64,000 nucleotides of DNA from Inonotus obliquus (GCA_032164295.1 JAJHTX010000013.1:434001-498000); one strand, 5' to 3'; shown: positions 1 to 13,703, numbered from the stretch's first letter. Numbers and translations: made by a program. Notes: generated by a model not told the origin, from the sequence alone.

Positions 1-676
1 AACCAGTGGCTCTCTGAAAACTCGGAGAAATTGCAGCCGCCTGTGAATAACTTCTGTCTTTACTCCGGAAAGGATTTCATTGTCATGGCTGTTGGTGGAC
101 CTAATGAGCGGAATGATTATCATGTCAATGAGACCGAGGTACGTGTGTTTTGCGTCAACCTATCTGTAAGAGGATGTACTGACCCGTGTTTGAACAGGAA
201 TGGTTTTACCAGCACAAAGGCGCGATGCTACTGCGTGTTGTGGATGGAGATGAATTTCGCGACATTCACATCGGAGAAGGAGAGATGTTCCTCCTACCTG
301 GTCAGCACAGTAAACTAACTTATCCTTGGGCTATGTTCTCAAAGTGGATCCTACCGGTAGCGAATACCCCACATAACCCAGTACGCTTCGCAAATACTGT
401 CGGACTTGTGATCGAACGCGTGCGGCCTAATGAAGCCATTGGTATAGTTCTTCAGCCTTTGACTACAGAGCGGGCGGACTAACATCCAGCCTCTTTGCAG
501 ATCGACTGCGCTGGTACTGTAAAACTGGCAATCACACTGCTCCGACGATAATACGCGAGGAATCGCTTCATGTCACTGATTTGGGCTCACAGCTGAAACC
601 AATTATCCAGGGCTGGCTAGCTGATGAAAGCCGTAGAAAGTGTTCTGCTTGTGGAACAGTCGCTCCCGCGAAGTAA
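1..676 (+). CDS. BNA1: 3-hydroxyanthranilate 3,4-dioxygenase (5' end outside window)
   Basis: Cytosolic cupin-fold iron dioxygenase of the kynurenine pathway; it opens the ring of 3-hydroxyanthranilate on the way to quinolinate and NAD. The reading frame is already open at base 1, so the N-terminus is missing. Four exons are read as 1-138, 198-300, 361-441 and 501-676, with GT-AG introns of 59-60 bases. Splicing gives the family signatures: [10 protein letters not shown] followed by EWFYQ (metal-binding His and Glu), then [14 protein letters not shown] (third metal His), then DRLRWYC. The last exon carries the C-terminal CSAC pair seen in fungal and bacterial enzymes that bind a structural metal. 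Stop TAA at 674-676. A lone ATG-initiated reading of the second exon is only a fragment of this gene. Identification is firm; exon limits come from splice signals and family conservation. Confidence 0.93.
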
Positions 677-851
677 AACTGACAACGGAAGTAGATATTC
701 GTAAAACATGAAATAATATATGAATGGATGCAGTCGGAGCGGCTTCTAACCACAAATATGGCAATGTCGATCTCGAGTTGCTTATGTAATTCATCTCAAA
801 GTTTATTTACTTGAAAAGTTCCAGATTCAGAGTTCCTTCGTGTTCAAAACT

Positions 852-3345
852 ATGGTAGCAACTAAAAATCCAAAGAAGCGCTCAGCACCAGCGGGCTCAG
901 GTCCGGCTCGTAAAAAGCAGAACTTGGAGAAATCGACTCGTGCCCTGACTTCAAAGAAGGTGCAGCGAAAAGCGCCTGTTACCAATTCGCGAATTGCTGA
1001 AGACTCGGATGGAACTGAGTCGGATGACGAACGGAGCGATGAAGGGGAATTGGACGTTATTGGGAGCAGTGGAGGTGACTTTGAAGAAATGGAAGGTGGG
1101 GAAGCGGAGTTTGAGGATACAAACGAGGAGGACTTCGAGGATGATGAAGAGCAAAAGGAGAAGGGCGGTGATGTTCAGCGGAAAGACACTAAAAGTGAGA
1201 TCGTTCTATTTGGCTAAGACCTACGCGCTTATTAACACCTCTCTCGTATCGCCTAGGTGTACGGGAAGCGCATAAAGTTCAAAAGGCCCTGCAACAGGAA
1301 CGGAAAGCGTCAAAACAACACTCAGATGTTCTTGCTGCAGCGAAACCTCTATGGGAGCGCACCAGGCGTAAGAATGTGACCCCCGAAGAACGCTCGAAAG
1401 ACATTGGTAAGCTTATGGATGCTGTGCGTGGAAGGGTACAGGACGTTGTGTTTAGGCACGATGCGAGTAGGATTATCCAGACGCTTGTGAAGTATGGAAC
1501 CCAGAAGGTGCGGGATGAGGTTGCTAAGGAGTTGAAAGGACGCTACCGCGATCTTGTTCAGAATAAATATTCGAAGGTGCGTCCAATCTCATATACAAGT
1601 TTCCTGATATTCAAGATGGATGGTTGTACACAGTTCCTTGTAACGAAGCTCATCCGACTATGTCCTAAACACCGCACGTCAATCCTCCTGGAGTTCCGTG
1701 GTCATGTTATCCGACTCTTGCTACACCGCGAAGCGTCCAGCGTCATTGCAGACTCGTTCGAGCTATATGCAAATGCGTTTGAGCGCGCGTTGCTTTTGTA
1801 TGACTTTTATGGAAAGGAAGTAGCTTTATTCTCGACTGCACTTGCAAAGGGAGCTGGTGCGGATGAAAATGAGAAAGCACAGTTGAAGAAGGGGTTGGTA
1901 GGTGCGTTGGAAGGCGCGGATGCTGAGAGGAGGAAACGGATTCTGGCTGCTGTGAAAGAGAATCTTGAACTTGTGTGAGTGGGGAGGTTTGCGTTCCGAG
2001 GGGATATCATACATTAATGACCATACGACGTAGGATGAATAATCCTGAAAAGGGTGCGATGACGCACGCGATATTTCATCGTGCGTTATGGGAGTATCTT
2101 TCGCAAGTCAACGAGCTCAAGGATGAGGCCTTACAAGAAAAGCTCCGTCGAGAGATCTTTGATGCGTGAGTTGGTTAGAGACTTGCGGGTTATTCATATT
2201 TCTTATCGAAGAACCTAGATGTCAAGAGCAGCTTGCTGAGATGGTACATACGAAGGATGGAAGCCGAGTTGTTCGGGATTTCGTCGCGCAAGGTGCAGCG
2301 AAGGTGAGCAAGAATCATTGGCCATTACGTCGAACCTACAACTTATCTATGGATATAGGATCGAAAACAAATTGTCAAAGTCCTCAAACCGCATGTTGAG
2401 CGAATATGTAAAGACGATGAGGCACAAAATGTACTATTCACCGCATTGGACGTTATTGAGTATGCCAAACTATTCACTCTTCGTTGGCTTATTTGACTGA
2501 GCCGGTATTGGAAATTTTCAGTGACACAAGACTCACCGGCAAATCTCTCGTATCCGAAATAACATCTCGAGCAACTACACTATACACATCTTCTCAAGGC
2601 CGACGAGCTCTTCTATATCTTCTCGTTCCTCGTTCCTCTCGACATTTCACACCTGCGCAAACCGCGCTCTTAGCTGAGACGGATGTGATTCGCGCAAAGA
2701 CGAGTAAGAAAGATGAGAAGGTGAGGAGGGATGAGATTTTAAAAGCAGCCAGTACGGCGCTTGTTGAAGTGTTAGAGTATAGGGGGAGAGTGGAGGAGAT
2801 GGTTAGGGATGCTGGAGGGAGTTTGGTTGTTACGGAGATTATGTTGTATGCTGAAGGCGGTACGTTTCTGGCTTCTCTTTTTATGAGTTGGTATCGTTTG
2901 ACTGATGTACGCACTGGGTTGTGTAGATAAGACGAAAGCGACAGAGGCGCTTATCGGACTACTCAACGAACCTTATCCGTCACAATTCAGTAACAAGCCT
3001 CATATTGTCGACGTCCCTCACGCATCTCGCGTCTACAAAACACTTCTCCAAGGAGGTCATTTCTCGCATTCGACTCGAACCGTCACCCGTGTCCCCGAGT
3101 CTATCTTCTCACCTTTGAATTTCTCCAGAGCATGGATTAAAGGTATCGATAGCGAACGGACGAGAAAAATAGCGCTTGGAGGTGGGACGTTTGTTGTCGC
3201 TTCTCTTGTCGAGCGTGTACTAGAGGAAGGGTCGGAAGAGGAGAAGGGAGATGTGAAGAGCTGGTTTGGTGAGGAGTTCTTGAAGCAATTGAGAGAGTCG
3301 GAGGTGAAAGGGAAGAACGTGTTGTTAGATGCGCTCAAGAGTTGA
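852..3345 (+). CDS. PUF6: Pumilio-repeat nucleolar RNA-binding protein PUF6
   Basis: Puf6/Penguin family protein: nucleolar, needed for 60S ribosome assembly and, in yeast, for ASH1 mRNA repression. The N-terminus (from ATG 852; another ATG would need an upstream frame) is basic and then strongly acidic, typical of nucleolar proteins. After an intron at 1195-1255 the conserved lead-in REAHKVQKALQQERKASK is followed by pumilio-type helical repeats (VQDVVFRHDASRIIQTLVKYG, FLVTKLIRLCP and others, the latter after an intron at 1577-1633). The C-terminal CPL domain lies at about 2500-3345 ([21 protein letters not shown] region, FVVASLVERV). Several further small introns lie near 1973-2030, 2166-2215, 2305-2360 and 2862-2928. 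The 57-base intron at 1577 has no in-frame stop, so retention would simply add 19 residues. Stop TGA at 3343-3345. Exact internal exon edges are less certain than the identity. Confidence 0.88.
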
Positions 3346-3645
3346 TATTTGTTACGCAAGACGAGGTGGTTCCAATGAAATAACTTTCGCTTCGTTTGAT
3401 CCAAGTTTACTCGGAAGCAACGGATCCGCGACTTTCGGAAAACATGTCCTTTTCGTGAACCATAACTCCTTTAACACCATAGAAAAATACATAAACACGC
3501 GTTGCCGAAACACAGGTGACAAAGACGAAACCAATAGCAAAGATAACTCCTCTAATAATAATCCCTTATTGAATAGTACTATGAAAATTGCAGGAAGACG
3601 GTACAGCAGGCACGTCAACCTTGAAAATAAGTAATTTCCTGGCTT
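3346..3645. other. Convergent intergenic spacer
   Basis: Short spacer between the 3' ends of the PUF6 gene (+) and the membrane protein gene (-). It should hold both polyadenylation regions. A short open frame on each strand is present here but has no recognisable domain, and no RNA gene is seen. Confidence 0.5.
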
Positions 3646-5314
3646 TCAGACTCCTGCGAATTGCATCTGGCTCACACTCTTTAGTCGATAACTCGTACCC
3701 TCGTTCAACCCCATATCTCCTGCTTCTTTCAAATGGATGAGTAGTCGACAGCCGAGGACGCAAAGGAAAGTGGGGCTCCCGATTGAGCCGAGTACAGCCC
3801 AAAGGTAAATATTCGGCACCGAAAATTGCATAAGGAAGATGTTCACGGTGAAACATGCTACGGCGCTGGGAGAAAGGTGTATTGGTGAGTGATTGATTGA
3901 GATAAATACTAGCTGGTAAGCAGGGAAAGGGCGACGGAACTCACAGAAGGAAGTAGAAGAATTGGTCGACGACTAGGACTTTGACGAGGTTGAATCCTCG
4001 AAAGCCGTTGGCTAACTTCCAGAATTCCTTGGCCTTGTGGAGAGCTAGAGCCATGAGAATAGTACTGTAGATTAACGGAATCGCCCTAAGAATTATTATC
4101 GTGAGTCATGATCCTCCGATTCGGACTAGAGAGGAAATGTATCTTACCAATCGATCCCACCTTCTAGCCGGGTTACGATCCTCTCATTCGTACAGACAGT
4201 GGTGTCAATAGTGAGGTTGACAACGACCACTGTAAGGGCAACGTTTCAGGATGGGGTAAACAACATATTGTCTCGAACAGCGGTACTTACTTCCTTGGTA
4301 TATTGTCCCATGTATCATGACTCCAAGCCTAGACAGAGCCGCGAACGCAAGCAGCGTTTTGAGTATGATAGAAACTTTTCGACCTTATGTCATAGTTTGA
4401 GATTTCGTCCACTCCGGGAATTATGACTGTAACTTACTATGCGAATATAGTGCTAGAACACGGATCATAAGAATGTCTAGAAGTTTCGTAAGACCACGAG
4501 ATTGTTCGTGATACGAAGAATGTTCATACAGTCAATCAATACGATGGTAATCCAGTCTGAAGGTGCTATGAGATCACATAGGGATGTAAAGGCGCCAAAG
4601 TACGCACTAGCAATATTTCGTGCCCAGTAACTGAAGTTGCCTATAGATTCATTAGACATGGGTCGTTGTATGACATCTTTCCAGGCTCACATCTGCATTG
4701 ATACGAAGTCGTCATTAGAAGTGCCAATTGAATCTGGAAGTATAACGGTCACCTACATGGTGTAGTCGGCATGCATAGAGAACCCTTGTAGCGCCAAGTC
4801 AATTAGTTCACGAAACCTGACATAATAGGAGCATTCGTGTCGACTCACAGGGCAACAACGAAAGAGCGCCAAAGATACCAACGTAGCGATTCTTGCGAAG
4901 CAATTGAGTTGTCGTAACTTTTCAAGTGATCTTCCCCGAGAGCCGCTTACCGCAAAATAGACCAAGCTGACGGACTTGCGAGGACAGCTCTATCAAGCTT
5001 TGATGAGCTGGAAGTATCTGCTAATAATGTATTCACACATACCCAGAAATACTTCACCTAGGATCGCATATGATAAGCCGGTCTCGATAGACGAACTTTA
5101 GGCGTACCTCCTTGTCTAGTAGGAACACTGAAAAGTAGGAGGTCATAACTACACTCGCCTTCGGAGCCGATCGACACTACTCACCGGTATCATGCAATAG
5201 AACGGTAATAATTGCGATTTGGAAGTTAAGCATAATGGTCTGTTGAGATACATAGGAGCGAACAATTTCTGCGGGAATGAGTGGCTCATCCTCGGCGCGA
5301 GCTGATAGCAACAT
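3646..5314 (-). CDS. DUF6533-like multi-pass membrane protein
   Basis: Intron-rich gene for a basidiomycete-type polytopic membrane protein of unknown function. Read on the minus strand, a likely first exon starts at ATG 5314 (MLLSARAEDEPLIPAEIV) and leads into a hydrophobic segment (NFQIAIITVLLHD) followed by a DKEV motif. Further exons give NRYVGIFGALSLLP (near 4870), ALALHKAKEFWKLANGFRGF with VVDQFFYFLL (near 3955-4065) and the last exon VPNIYLWAVLGSIGSP then CRLLIHLKEAG (3846-3646). This order of hydrophobic segments, an NRY turn, an H-K-E loop and a C-terminal cytosolic R-x-L-x-x-L-K-E-A helix resembles the DUF6533/DUF6534 receptor-like families expanded in mushrooms. Splicing between 4100 and 5250 is not fully resolved, so one or more exons may be wrong. 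Its 3' end faces PUF6. Confidence 0.55.
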
Positions 5315-6076
5315 GCAGAGCAAGAAAAAGCGATAGAGCACAGATACTAGTACTGAGTTTGCAGGGGCTTGAGTCGACTGAACACAAGCTCTCTCTCATT
5401 TAATACTCCAAAATTCTCAAAGGCGCCGCGAATTTATTGGGCACGAGATGAGAAAATCATCTTCCGTGGTGACTCCGGGAACCTTGCAGTCTTTGCCTCA
5501 TCGGAACGCTGTGCTGATGCCCAGACACGGCCTGTTAAGGGCTATGGATCAAATTATGAATGCGCGCGAAAGAAGCATTGGTAAGAGAATGGAGTTGATG
5601 GGTTTCTTACACGTTTCATGCTTAGAAGCATTGCGTGGATTGATCGTGGAATTGTTCAGGCCACACGCCAGCATGATCTGTTGTTCCTTGGTGGAAAAAA
5701 TGCATCGTATGTACAGACGAAAGTCTGAACTCGGGTCGTCTTTTGAGTAACCGGATGTCCCGTAGATCCTGCACCGCTTCCTAGGGACGTAATTATCGGC
5801 GCTAATCATAAACCCAGTGGCACTGGGCGGACGGCAAAGAACCTGATCATCATCAATCTCGGGCTCAAGACGGAGCTGAGGCTGAATTGGATAAGAATAT
5901 TAAAGAAACGCCCCAATTTCAATCGGAACTCTATACAGCATCGATCGACTTGCAAATTACCCCTATCTTACTATGCGAGCGCCTAATCAAAAGCTCAGTA
6001 GCAGGGCGGAATGAGTGAATGCTGGACATGCAGGGAGCGATAGTTCGAAACACGAGATTCGGGCATGCGCATCTAA
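5315..6076. other. Intergenic region
   Basis: About 760 bases between the start of the membrane protein gene and the 3' end of UBA2 (both on the minus strand). Short ORFs on both strands (for example around 5450-5800) show no domain or splice-supported continuation. It probably holds the promoter of the membrane protein gene; nothing else is recognised. Confidence 0.4.
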
Positions 6077-8794
6077 CTAGTCGTCCTCGATGGTGATCAA
6101 TTCTGGACCATCCCCTTCGTCGATCTTTTCATTTGGGTTATCAAGAATCAATAGACCATCCTCTTCAAGACGCCTCTTCTTGCTGGGGCTGGCAAGATTG
6201 AACTCTGGCGCCTTGCTTGCTTTGGATCGTTTCGCTGGCGGCGCATCGTCCGTACGACCATCCACATCCAGTGCTCGCTTGCGGGGTGTGGAAGGAGGCA
6301 GTACTCCTGGAGCAACAGGTTTGGGGATCTTCGGTGGCCTTGGCAGAGGGGATGGCAAGATCAATGCAGGGCCATTGTGGGGATGGTTAGGTCTGCTCGA
6401 ATGGATGAGCTGACTTTCTGAATGCTTGAAAGAACCGGACGTACGACAAGCGCATGATTGCGGCGGCGACCGTGCCTAGCTCGCCATCTTCGTCGACTAT
6501 GGTAAGGAACTTACCATAAGTTACCCCAAGGCTAGCGAGCGAGCGATCTAAATTATCATCGAAGTCCGGATCCGCCAGAAGTCGCTTATCCTCGTAAACC
6601 CCTACATCACGAGGTCCTGTTCCCTTGTCAGGTCCTTCACCAGCTCCAAGCAAGCCATTGACTGCTTCGGACAGCGTGACACGCGCTGGGTCGCACGGCA
6701 GGTCTACGTATGTATCGCGACAAACACCGCAGGTTGACGAAGGCAGTCCCACTGTGCAAGCGTTCAGTGGGACTTCGGCTTTGCGTTGCAAGTGCACGTT
6801 GCGGGCACCTTTGTAGTTCTTTCGAAGGAGCTGTAAGGCTTGCAATACGATAACCCCCGCGATGATCGCATTTGTCGTTGCAATAGCCGGAATGATATTT
6901 CCAGCCATTTCTGTTATGCATAAGGTAAACATAAATATTCACCAAATAAATGGAAAGAAAACGACGGTAACCTTTGATTTCCCATCGGCTCTTCTTAGGA
7001 ATGCCATAAGCTGCGGAACGCAGATTTGATGCAGCTGTTACAAAATCGAGCGTATCATTGTCATCTTTATCAAACGAGATCATATCCTCTCCGTTTCGTA
7101 ATCGTGCAGCAAGACGATGTGTACTTCAGCGAACATCAGTGCGCCAGCTACCAGTGACAGGGACATCATCACACACCTCGAGACAAACAGGACTAAACTT
7201 TCCTGGAGCGTGAGTTCCCTTTGATCCTTGAGCCCTGAAGTCGACTTCGATGATGAAGAGTTTGAGCCGGCTATCTCTGACATTCCGTTCAACGCCACTC
7301 TTGGCGACTTGATGTCACTTACAGAGCCCGGGTCAGGTATATTAGATTTAGAAATAGGCGGAGTAGTGAAACTGCCGTCTGCAATACTGTCGAAATCCAG
7401 GGGAGTCGGCGGGGCTCTGCTCTTCCACATATCTACCATACTAAGTAGATTTTTTATATCGGAGTCGAAAACCTAAGCGAGGAGCCCAAACATTCAATCC
7501 ATACATTAGCGCCGAAATAATCCTGTTCATACCATATCATGTAACAAACCTTTTCAAACACGAGACGAGCGGCGTCTATTGGGTTGCTACTGGAGCCTGC
7601 CCCATTTGCGATAGTCCCATTAGGCGATGGTGTTGTGCGGAGCGCCTTACGCACAGTCGCAAATGCTTGGGCCTCCTTTCGTAGGTTCGCAATCTCCTGG
7701 GCTTTAAAGAGCTTCGTTTGTTTACGTCAATGGGTCTTAAGTGGTGGTACTTGCCATTTTCTCCTGCCCTTTCCGCAGCATCTAACTCATCAGTACCATC
7801 CTCATCCTCTCCAAATAATTGCCTTGATGTAAGAGAATGCGCGTGAGCATGCAAATAGGCCGATCAACAATCAAATAAGTCAATTTAACTCACGGAATCA
7901 GATAACTCTTCGCCCATACAATACAGTGTATTGGCTGGCTCGGAGTACTCCGGATTGTGCAGACAGGGAAGGTCTTCGCAACAGGTTTCGGAAGGCAATC
8001 AAAACACTCGAATCGATCCTATTAATAAAACGTCAGCGTTTCATAAACCTGAGAATCACTGCACATGCAAGACGATACTCCCAGGACCACGGCGCGAGAG
8101 AAGATGCTCACTTTTAAAATAGGTTGTACCTGGCCGTAATAGCCTGCCGTCCCAGATTCCACAAGAGGAACACCGGCGGCAAGACATAACTTGTTAACAT
8201 GTCTTCGAGCATCTATGGGAATTGAAGTTGTCAGTCTTCCAAGTCACCTCATCTCTTACAGACGGTTTGAATAGTATTGAATCGTACCGAGATTATCCAA
8301 CGCATTCAAGACTAGGTCGAACCCGCGAAACCATGCGATATCAAACTGAGGTTCCTTGATATTCGCGTGTATGGGTGAGATGAGTACGGACGGATTAAAT
8401 GCTTGAGCTGTTCGTGCCGCGACCTGAAGAAAGCCCAATTGGGTCGTATGCACCTGAGAAGACAAACGGTACTCCGTACCAGTGCTTTTGATTGCTTGAC
8501 GTCTTTCTTACGAAACAAAAATTGCCGATTTAAGTTGGAAAGGTCGATAGTATCAAGGTCTAATAAGGTGATGTTGCCAAGTCCGGTTAATACCACGTTC
8601 TTCACTGAAGCAGCATCAGAAATACGCGAGACGTAATCAAGCATTATGGCGAACGTACAGAGCTCGCAACCTATACCACCGGCGCCAACGAGAAGAACCT
8701 TCAAGCCGGTAATACGATCATGCAATTCTGGTCCCAGAATTGCCCTGGCATGTGAAGAGCGTGAGCGAGCTGCTTTGGATGTCGTGTTAGACAT
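6077..8794 (-). CDS. UBA2: SUMO-activating enzyme catalytic subunit UBA2
   Basis: Catalytic half of the nuclear SUMO E1 (Aos1-Uba2), which adenylates SUMO and carries it as a thioester. The first exon from ATG 8794 holds the nucleotide-binding motif [13 protein letters not shown] and the E1 signature [17 protein letters not shown]. Later exons carry the [21 protein letters not shown] segment, a first zinc pair CFDC, and the catalytic cysteine in [19 protein letters not shown] (near 7930-8000). The second zinc pair CGVC lies near 6725, followed by the ubiquitin-fold domain. The last exon ends in a basic, nuclear-looking tail ([19 protein letters not shown]) and closes with ELITIEDD, which resembles a SUMO-interaction motif. 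Stop at 6077. At least seven small introns interrupt the gene. Its upstream neighbour in the same orientation is WDR59, ending 232 bases away. Confidence 0.93.
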
Positions 8795-9026
8795 GGTGGA
8801 GGTAAGGTGCAGCTTGAGCTGCTGATGTTGTTAGCAGTGGATGAGCCCAAATGGGTCACAGACGCGGTATTGGTCACACTCTACGTCACGCGTTTTCTGT
8901 GATGCAATAATCATATCATATCGCGAGTGACTCCTTCTCCGTTAACTTCTCCCTCTCGTTTACAACCAGTGAACAGGAATTAAGCAAAACTAACAATGTG
9001 GGTATAATTTACAACTACAATGAGGG

Positions 9027-12000
9027 CTATGCAGGATATACCCTTCTATCGTCACACTCGCACCCGCAGCCAGACGGACACAATTTGAACCGTTGCGAGT
9101 TCCAACATCTTAAATGAGTAGCATGACAGCATACTATGCAGATGTGTGATATGCCTAGCAGGAGAACATCAGGATTAGCGGACGCTAGGGAAATGTTCAT
9201 GCTGGTTTACCTTTGACTGGTGCTCGACATACGACACAAGAGGGGAAAGACTTGACAGAGCAATGGAGGCAGGTGTTTTTCTCCAGCACGGAAGAGCATC
9301 TCTGGCAGAGAGATTCGACATCTTTGGAACGTCGTAGTATTAGTACCACGACACTCTTTGATGGTGAGTACTTACAAAAGCCGCCTGAATCGAGAGTCAG
9401 CGAAGCGGGGTCCAAGGTCTTAACAGCCTTGTAGAGTTCTGCACGTTTTTGGACAAGTTGCCAGCCATGCAGCATCTCGGCATAGGCATGAATGTGCGAG
9501 AAAAGCTGAACTCGTAGATTGTGTACGGGTACTTTACTGCTGAAGAGGAAGATGTGAATACCCTGTTTCGTCCCGAAATCAGACTTGAGACTACTTGCCT
9601 AGTCCATTGCGAGGATATCCGGTCTTGCTCGAAGAAGTTCTTCTGAGAGAGCATTATCTTCCTTCCGCGCAGAGATGAGTTCCCCGATGATGTTGCGACT
9701 TTCCTGAAAAAAGTATAACATGAGTTACAAAGTTTGGAAGAATATCTAGAGACCACAAACTCGATGGATGTCAGCTTATTCCGGTTCTGCTCCTGATTTG
9801 AACCGATGAGATGGCGGACAGTCCCACTATTGAACAGGCTAGACCATGACCCGCGAGAAGAAGCAGAAGAGCCTAAGCTCTGACCCGTGGCCGGAGTTAC
9901 TGGAGAAACTGGTGAATGGGCAGCACGGATGTACGTAGGTGAGAACATTCGGTTGCCTCTCCGCTTCCTAGAGCTGAAGTAATCTGACGACCGGGATTCC
10001 GACGTGCAAGTAGTGGTCACTTGCCCTTCCTTTTCCCGTGGTGTATCTGCGTAATGCAACTTCGTAATAGAACCATAAAGTGATGAATGTAATACGCACC
10101 TCTCATAGCCTGAATGCTTGGCACATCCAGTAGCAAAATAGCAACTGCGAAAATAGCCAACAACTGCACATCTTTTAACTCCAACAGCCGTGTGTGACTA
10201 ACATGACGGGCATAAGGAATGATTCAACTTCCTGCTGGGAGGAATGTTACGCACAGTTGCTCGATCAAGAAACTCGTGTACCTCAATCCAGAATGCTTGG
10301 ATGCAAAAGCCGTAGAAGTCTCACTATTCTCCTTCGATACATCCAATCCTCTCAAGATAGCAGCAAGAGCTTGCAAGACTCTTTCATGGTCATAGCGCGA
10401 ATGCTGGCGTGCTATCTGAGCGTTCGTTGTGCAGAATACAACAGGATCCCCCGCATTGAGGTTATAATCAGCCGCCAGACTCCGGTGAGCACCGACGACT
10501 GGAGATCTATCCTTAACAAAAACGATGGTCAACCTCTTTGGGAGAAGCGAATAATTGTTCTGTGTACTGTCTGCCGCTCGGGATGTCTCGGAAGGGTTAT
10601 GTTTGGGCTGCGAGAATGAGAGGAGGTTGTTCATTATTCTTAGGATGCTCTCCATGTCTTCTGGATCTCGTGAGTCCAGGAAATCGTATGAGTGATCATT
10701 GGCAGCAACGGCGAGTCGCCGAACCGCGTCCGACAGCTGAAGAGGCGAGCGAAAGAGTCTCGGGACACCATCAGATTCTCGTGAAGGAAGAGCAGGTGTC
10801 ACGGATAAGTCCTGTGGTACAGCTTTCACGAGTCGGGGAAGGGAACGGAAAATACAGACGAGCTGGCCTATCAATAGAAGTTGATCAGCATTTCAGTTCC
10901 AGTGGTGAACATGAAGTACTTTCCATTTGGACCGAAAACACCCTGCGAAGACCTTGGCTCTGCAAGGTTTGGGTGGTCGCGAATTAGCGAGGCTGAGAAA
11001 TCCTTGCCCCTCTCCACTTCTGGCTGGTCAGCCTCGTCTGAAGAAGTCCCTGAGTCTAGAGTTGACTTCTTCCCGCGCCGTCCGCCGTCGCCGAATAATA
11101 AGAATCTCAGACAAGCTTCGAGGCATGGCCGTTGATTCTCCCTTATTTCCCGAAGTCTTCGTTGCATATAAGCCCGCCTCTTAACTGAAATTAGAGGACT
11201 ACGTTCGATATCCACGAGGGGTGTGCCATAGGGATATTTGGCATGCGGGTAATCTTTCGGAAATGTAAAAGTCACGCGAACGAAGACATTCACAGTAGAT
11301 GATTCCCCCCATGGGCCATGAAGCCCAAATGTGCAAGTACGGTGCTTCGTTAGACCATGCTGAAGGAAGGGATTCAGCTGAAACTTCAGCTCAAAATGGC
11401 GCATGGGACGCACCCTTTCTAATTTGACCTTTGCAGATGTGAGTTTATTAACCGCTGCATTTATTCTCATAGAACTTCAGTTGCAGCCTGGTGAACCGAC
11501 GGTGATGACTCACTCGTCAAGAAGGGTTGCTGAGCTGTCCGATTCTCGTGGAATCTCTTCGGTCTCTCCACGACTAGCACTTCTTCTTCGGCTCATCTCG
11601 ACGACGGAACTATCCTTTCTTGAAGGTGAACGAGGCCGAGGAGATCCGGAGCTCAGCCGCGATGGCTCCTTGCCTTCGGGCCTAAAGCTTGATAGCCAAG
11701 TTGCGTGGTCCATCCGAGATCTTCCCCCTTTTGTGTTACCTTTGCTCATGGTACCGTCTCGTCTCTCCATAACGCTCGAGGCCATAGATCTCTGAGAATG
11801 TTTTGCTGACAATTCCCTTTCTTTGACAAGTTCGTGACGGGAACCTCGAGCAGCAGATCCATAGTGAGGTAGCAGAACAGGGTTGTTTTGAGCGGTAAGA
11901 GGTGGTGCTCGTACGCCGGCTAGGATAGAGCGATGACCGATAGGTGCCGAAAGTGCGGGAAGTGCTCCTGTACCACTAGGTTGTTCTCGGAAAGACACTG

Positions 12001-13703
12001 ACTCGTCCCTTGGGCGAGGTTTATTCATCTCACCCACTTCTCGAGGAGTCCCGGCTTTCTGCGTATTTCGTTAACTCATGCTATACTTATCCAACAATGA
12101 TCCTAGTAGTCACCTGTATGATATCCCGACTGATAGGCCAAAACCGCAAGGTCTTGTCTTTTGACCAAGTAATAAGCTGATGTTCTGTGTCTTTCCAAAT
12201 AACTTAGCACGTGGTTATGCAATAGATGATAGAAACGATACCATTCATGCCACCTGCAACTGGTGTTCTCCATACAAATTCTTTGACTACATCAGTATGA
12301 CCGTTGAAAACATGAACTGGACCTCTATCATCATCATAACTCCACATCTCGAGCACAGACTCTCCTCGCTGTGGTACACTGAGCACTCCATTGCCAAAGG
12401 GCAGATCTCGGGCGCGCCAAACGGGTCGGCTAGTTCGTAAAATTTGCGACGGTTCCGAATTCGCCGACTGAAACTTGTTCGTATCCCAGATTTTTATTGT
12501 TTTATCAAGAGAGCAGGTTATGATCTCGTTGCGACGGGAGTGCGACCAATCGATGCCATAGATCTTCCCGTCATGGGCTTTGACACGGGAAACAGGAATA
12601 GACCCTTTCTGTGCTAGGTCAAAAAATAAGTTATACGGGTAAGGGTTCAAGACTGACTCTGCGATCCCAGATGAGGACCTCATCCAAGTGAGATGAAGCA
12701 AGTATGTTGCCATCTTTGCGGTTCCATTTTACTTGAGTGCCTCCGGCTACGAACGGTAGTCAGCTTTACTGTTCCAGGGTTAGAGTACATGCAGGTTTCT
12801 CACCATTAAAAGCACACAGACCTTCAAACATGAAATCAGAGATAAAAATTACATCACCAGGAGCATGTCAAAGTGGCTAACCGAAAGTTGGTTTTTGCGG
12901 CTGTCTGATGTCCCAAGCCCAAATCCATGAATCTATTCCAGTGCTGCAGACAATATTCGGATCGAAGGTATGCCAGTTAATGTCCGTAATCGCCCTGTAG
13001 TGAGACTGAAGAATGAATTCTATAGAAGTCTTGCCAACGAGTAAAAGGTTCCAGATTAACCTAGCAATCAGCTTAGAGCCCATTCACTCGAGAATATAAT
13101 TGAAGACACACATGCGCTCGCTGGACGTCGAAACGATGTACTCGGAATGAGTTGGACTTGGATTCCATTGTACATCTGCAACGTCCCACGTTCCGCCTTG
13201 GGGAAGGGATCTAGGTATTTCCAAGGGTGCTTCAAGGTCAATTATAGATAGTCCTTTCCTTCTAATATGTAGCAATTTAGGAGCCTATATCTTTTCCGTG
13301 ACTTGGTCTGTAACATACGCAGCAAGCACTATATCTCGTTTTGTTGGACTTATACTCATCTTGTTTACCACGAATTGAGTCAATTCTGTGCGGACATTGT
13401 GCACTTGGATATGCGTGCACTCACGTTTCCAACAGAGTCACCGACCCATAACTTCATGTCAATCGACGCTTCTCGTCTAAACTTGCCATCTCCGTCTGAA
13501 GATTCGGGTTCACGCAATGTTTCGCTGCGAATAGTTGGCAGCCCTTGGATGCTGGCAGAATCCTCGCTGGATGGGTAGACATTTTGGGGCACCAACGGTC
13601 TACGGGCTGATAGATAGCTGAGAGGGGAAGGTGTGGGAAGAGTTAAAGCTTGTGGTACCTCAGCGAAAGTAAAAGCTTGGTTCGTTGACGGCAACGACTG
13701 CAT
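9027..13703 (-). CDS. WDR59: WDR59/Mtc5-like SEA (GATOR2) complex subunit
   Basis: Large WD40 - linker - RWD - zinc-binding protein of the vacuole-associated SEA/GATOR2 complex that relays amino-acid signals to TORC1. N-terminal exons give GLSIIDLEAPLEIPRSLPQG, GGTWDVADVQWNP, then WD40 repeats such as HYRAITDINWHTFDPNIVCS, HDGKIYGIDWSHSRRNEIIT and VFNGHTDVVKEFVW (13380 to 12200). A disordered Ser/Arg/Pro-rich linker (about 12037-11510) precedes an RWD domain (FTFPKDYPHAKYPYGTP, about 11470-11060). The C-terminus has paired CxxC motifs (SCVVCRAPVKG near 9215, then HICIVCCHATHLRCW and a CPSGCGCEC end), the RING-like zinc domain of the family. Stop TAG at 9027-9029. Start is uncertain: ATG 13703 (MQSLPSTNQAF) is preferred because the more upstream in-frame ATG at 13784 sits inside a regulatory-looking palindrome. 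Confidence 0.9.
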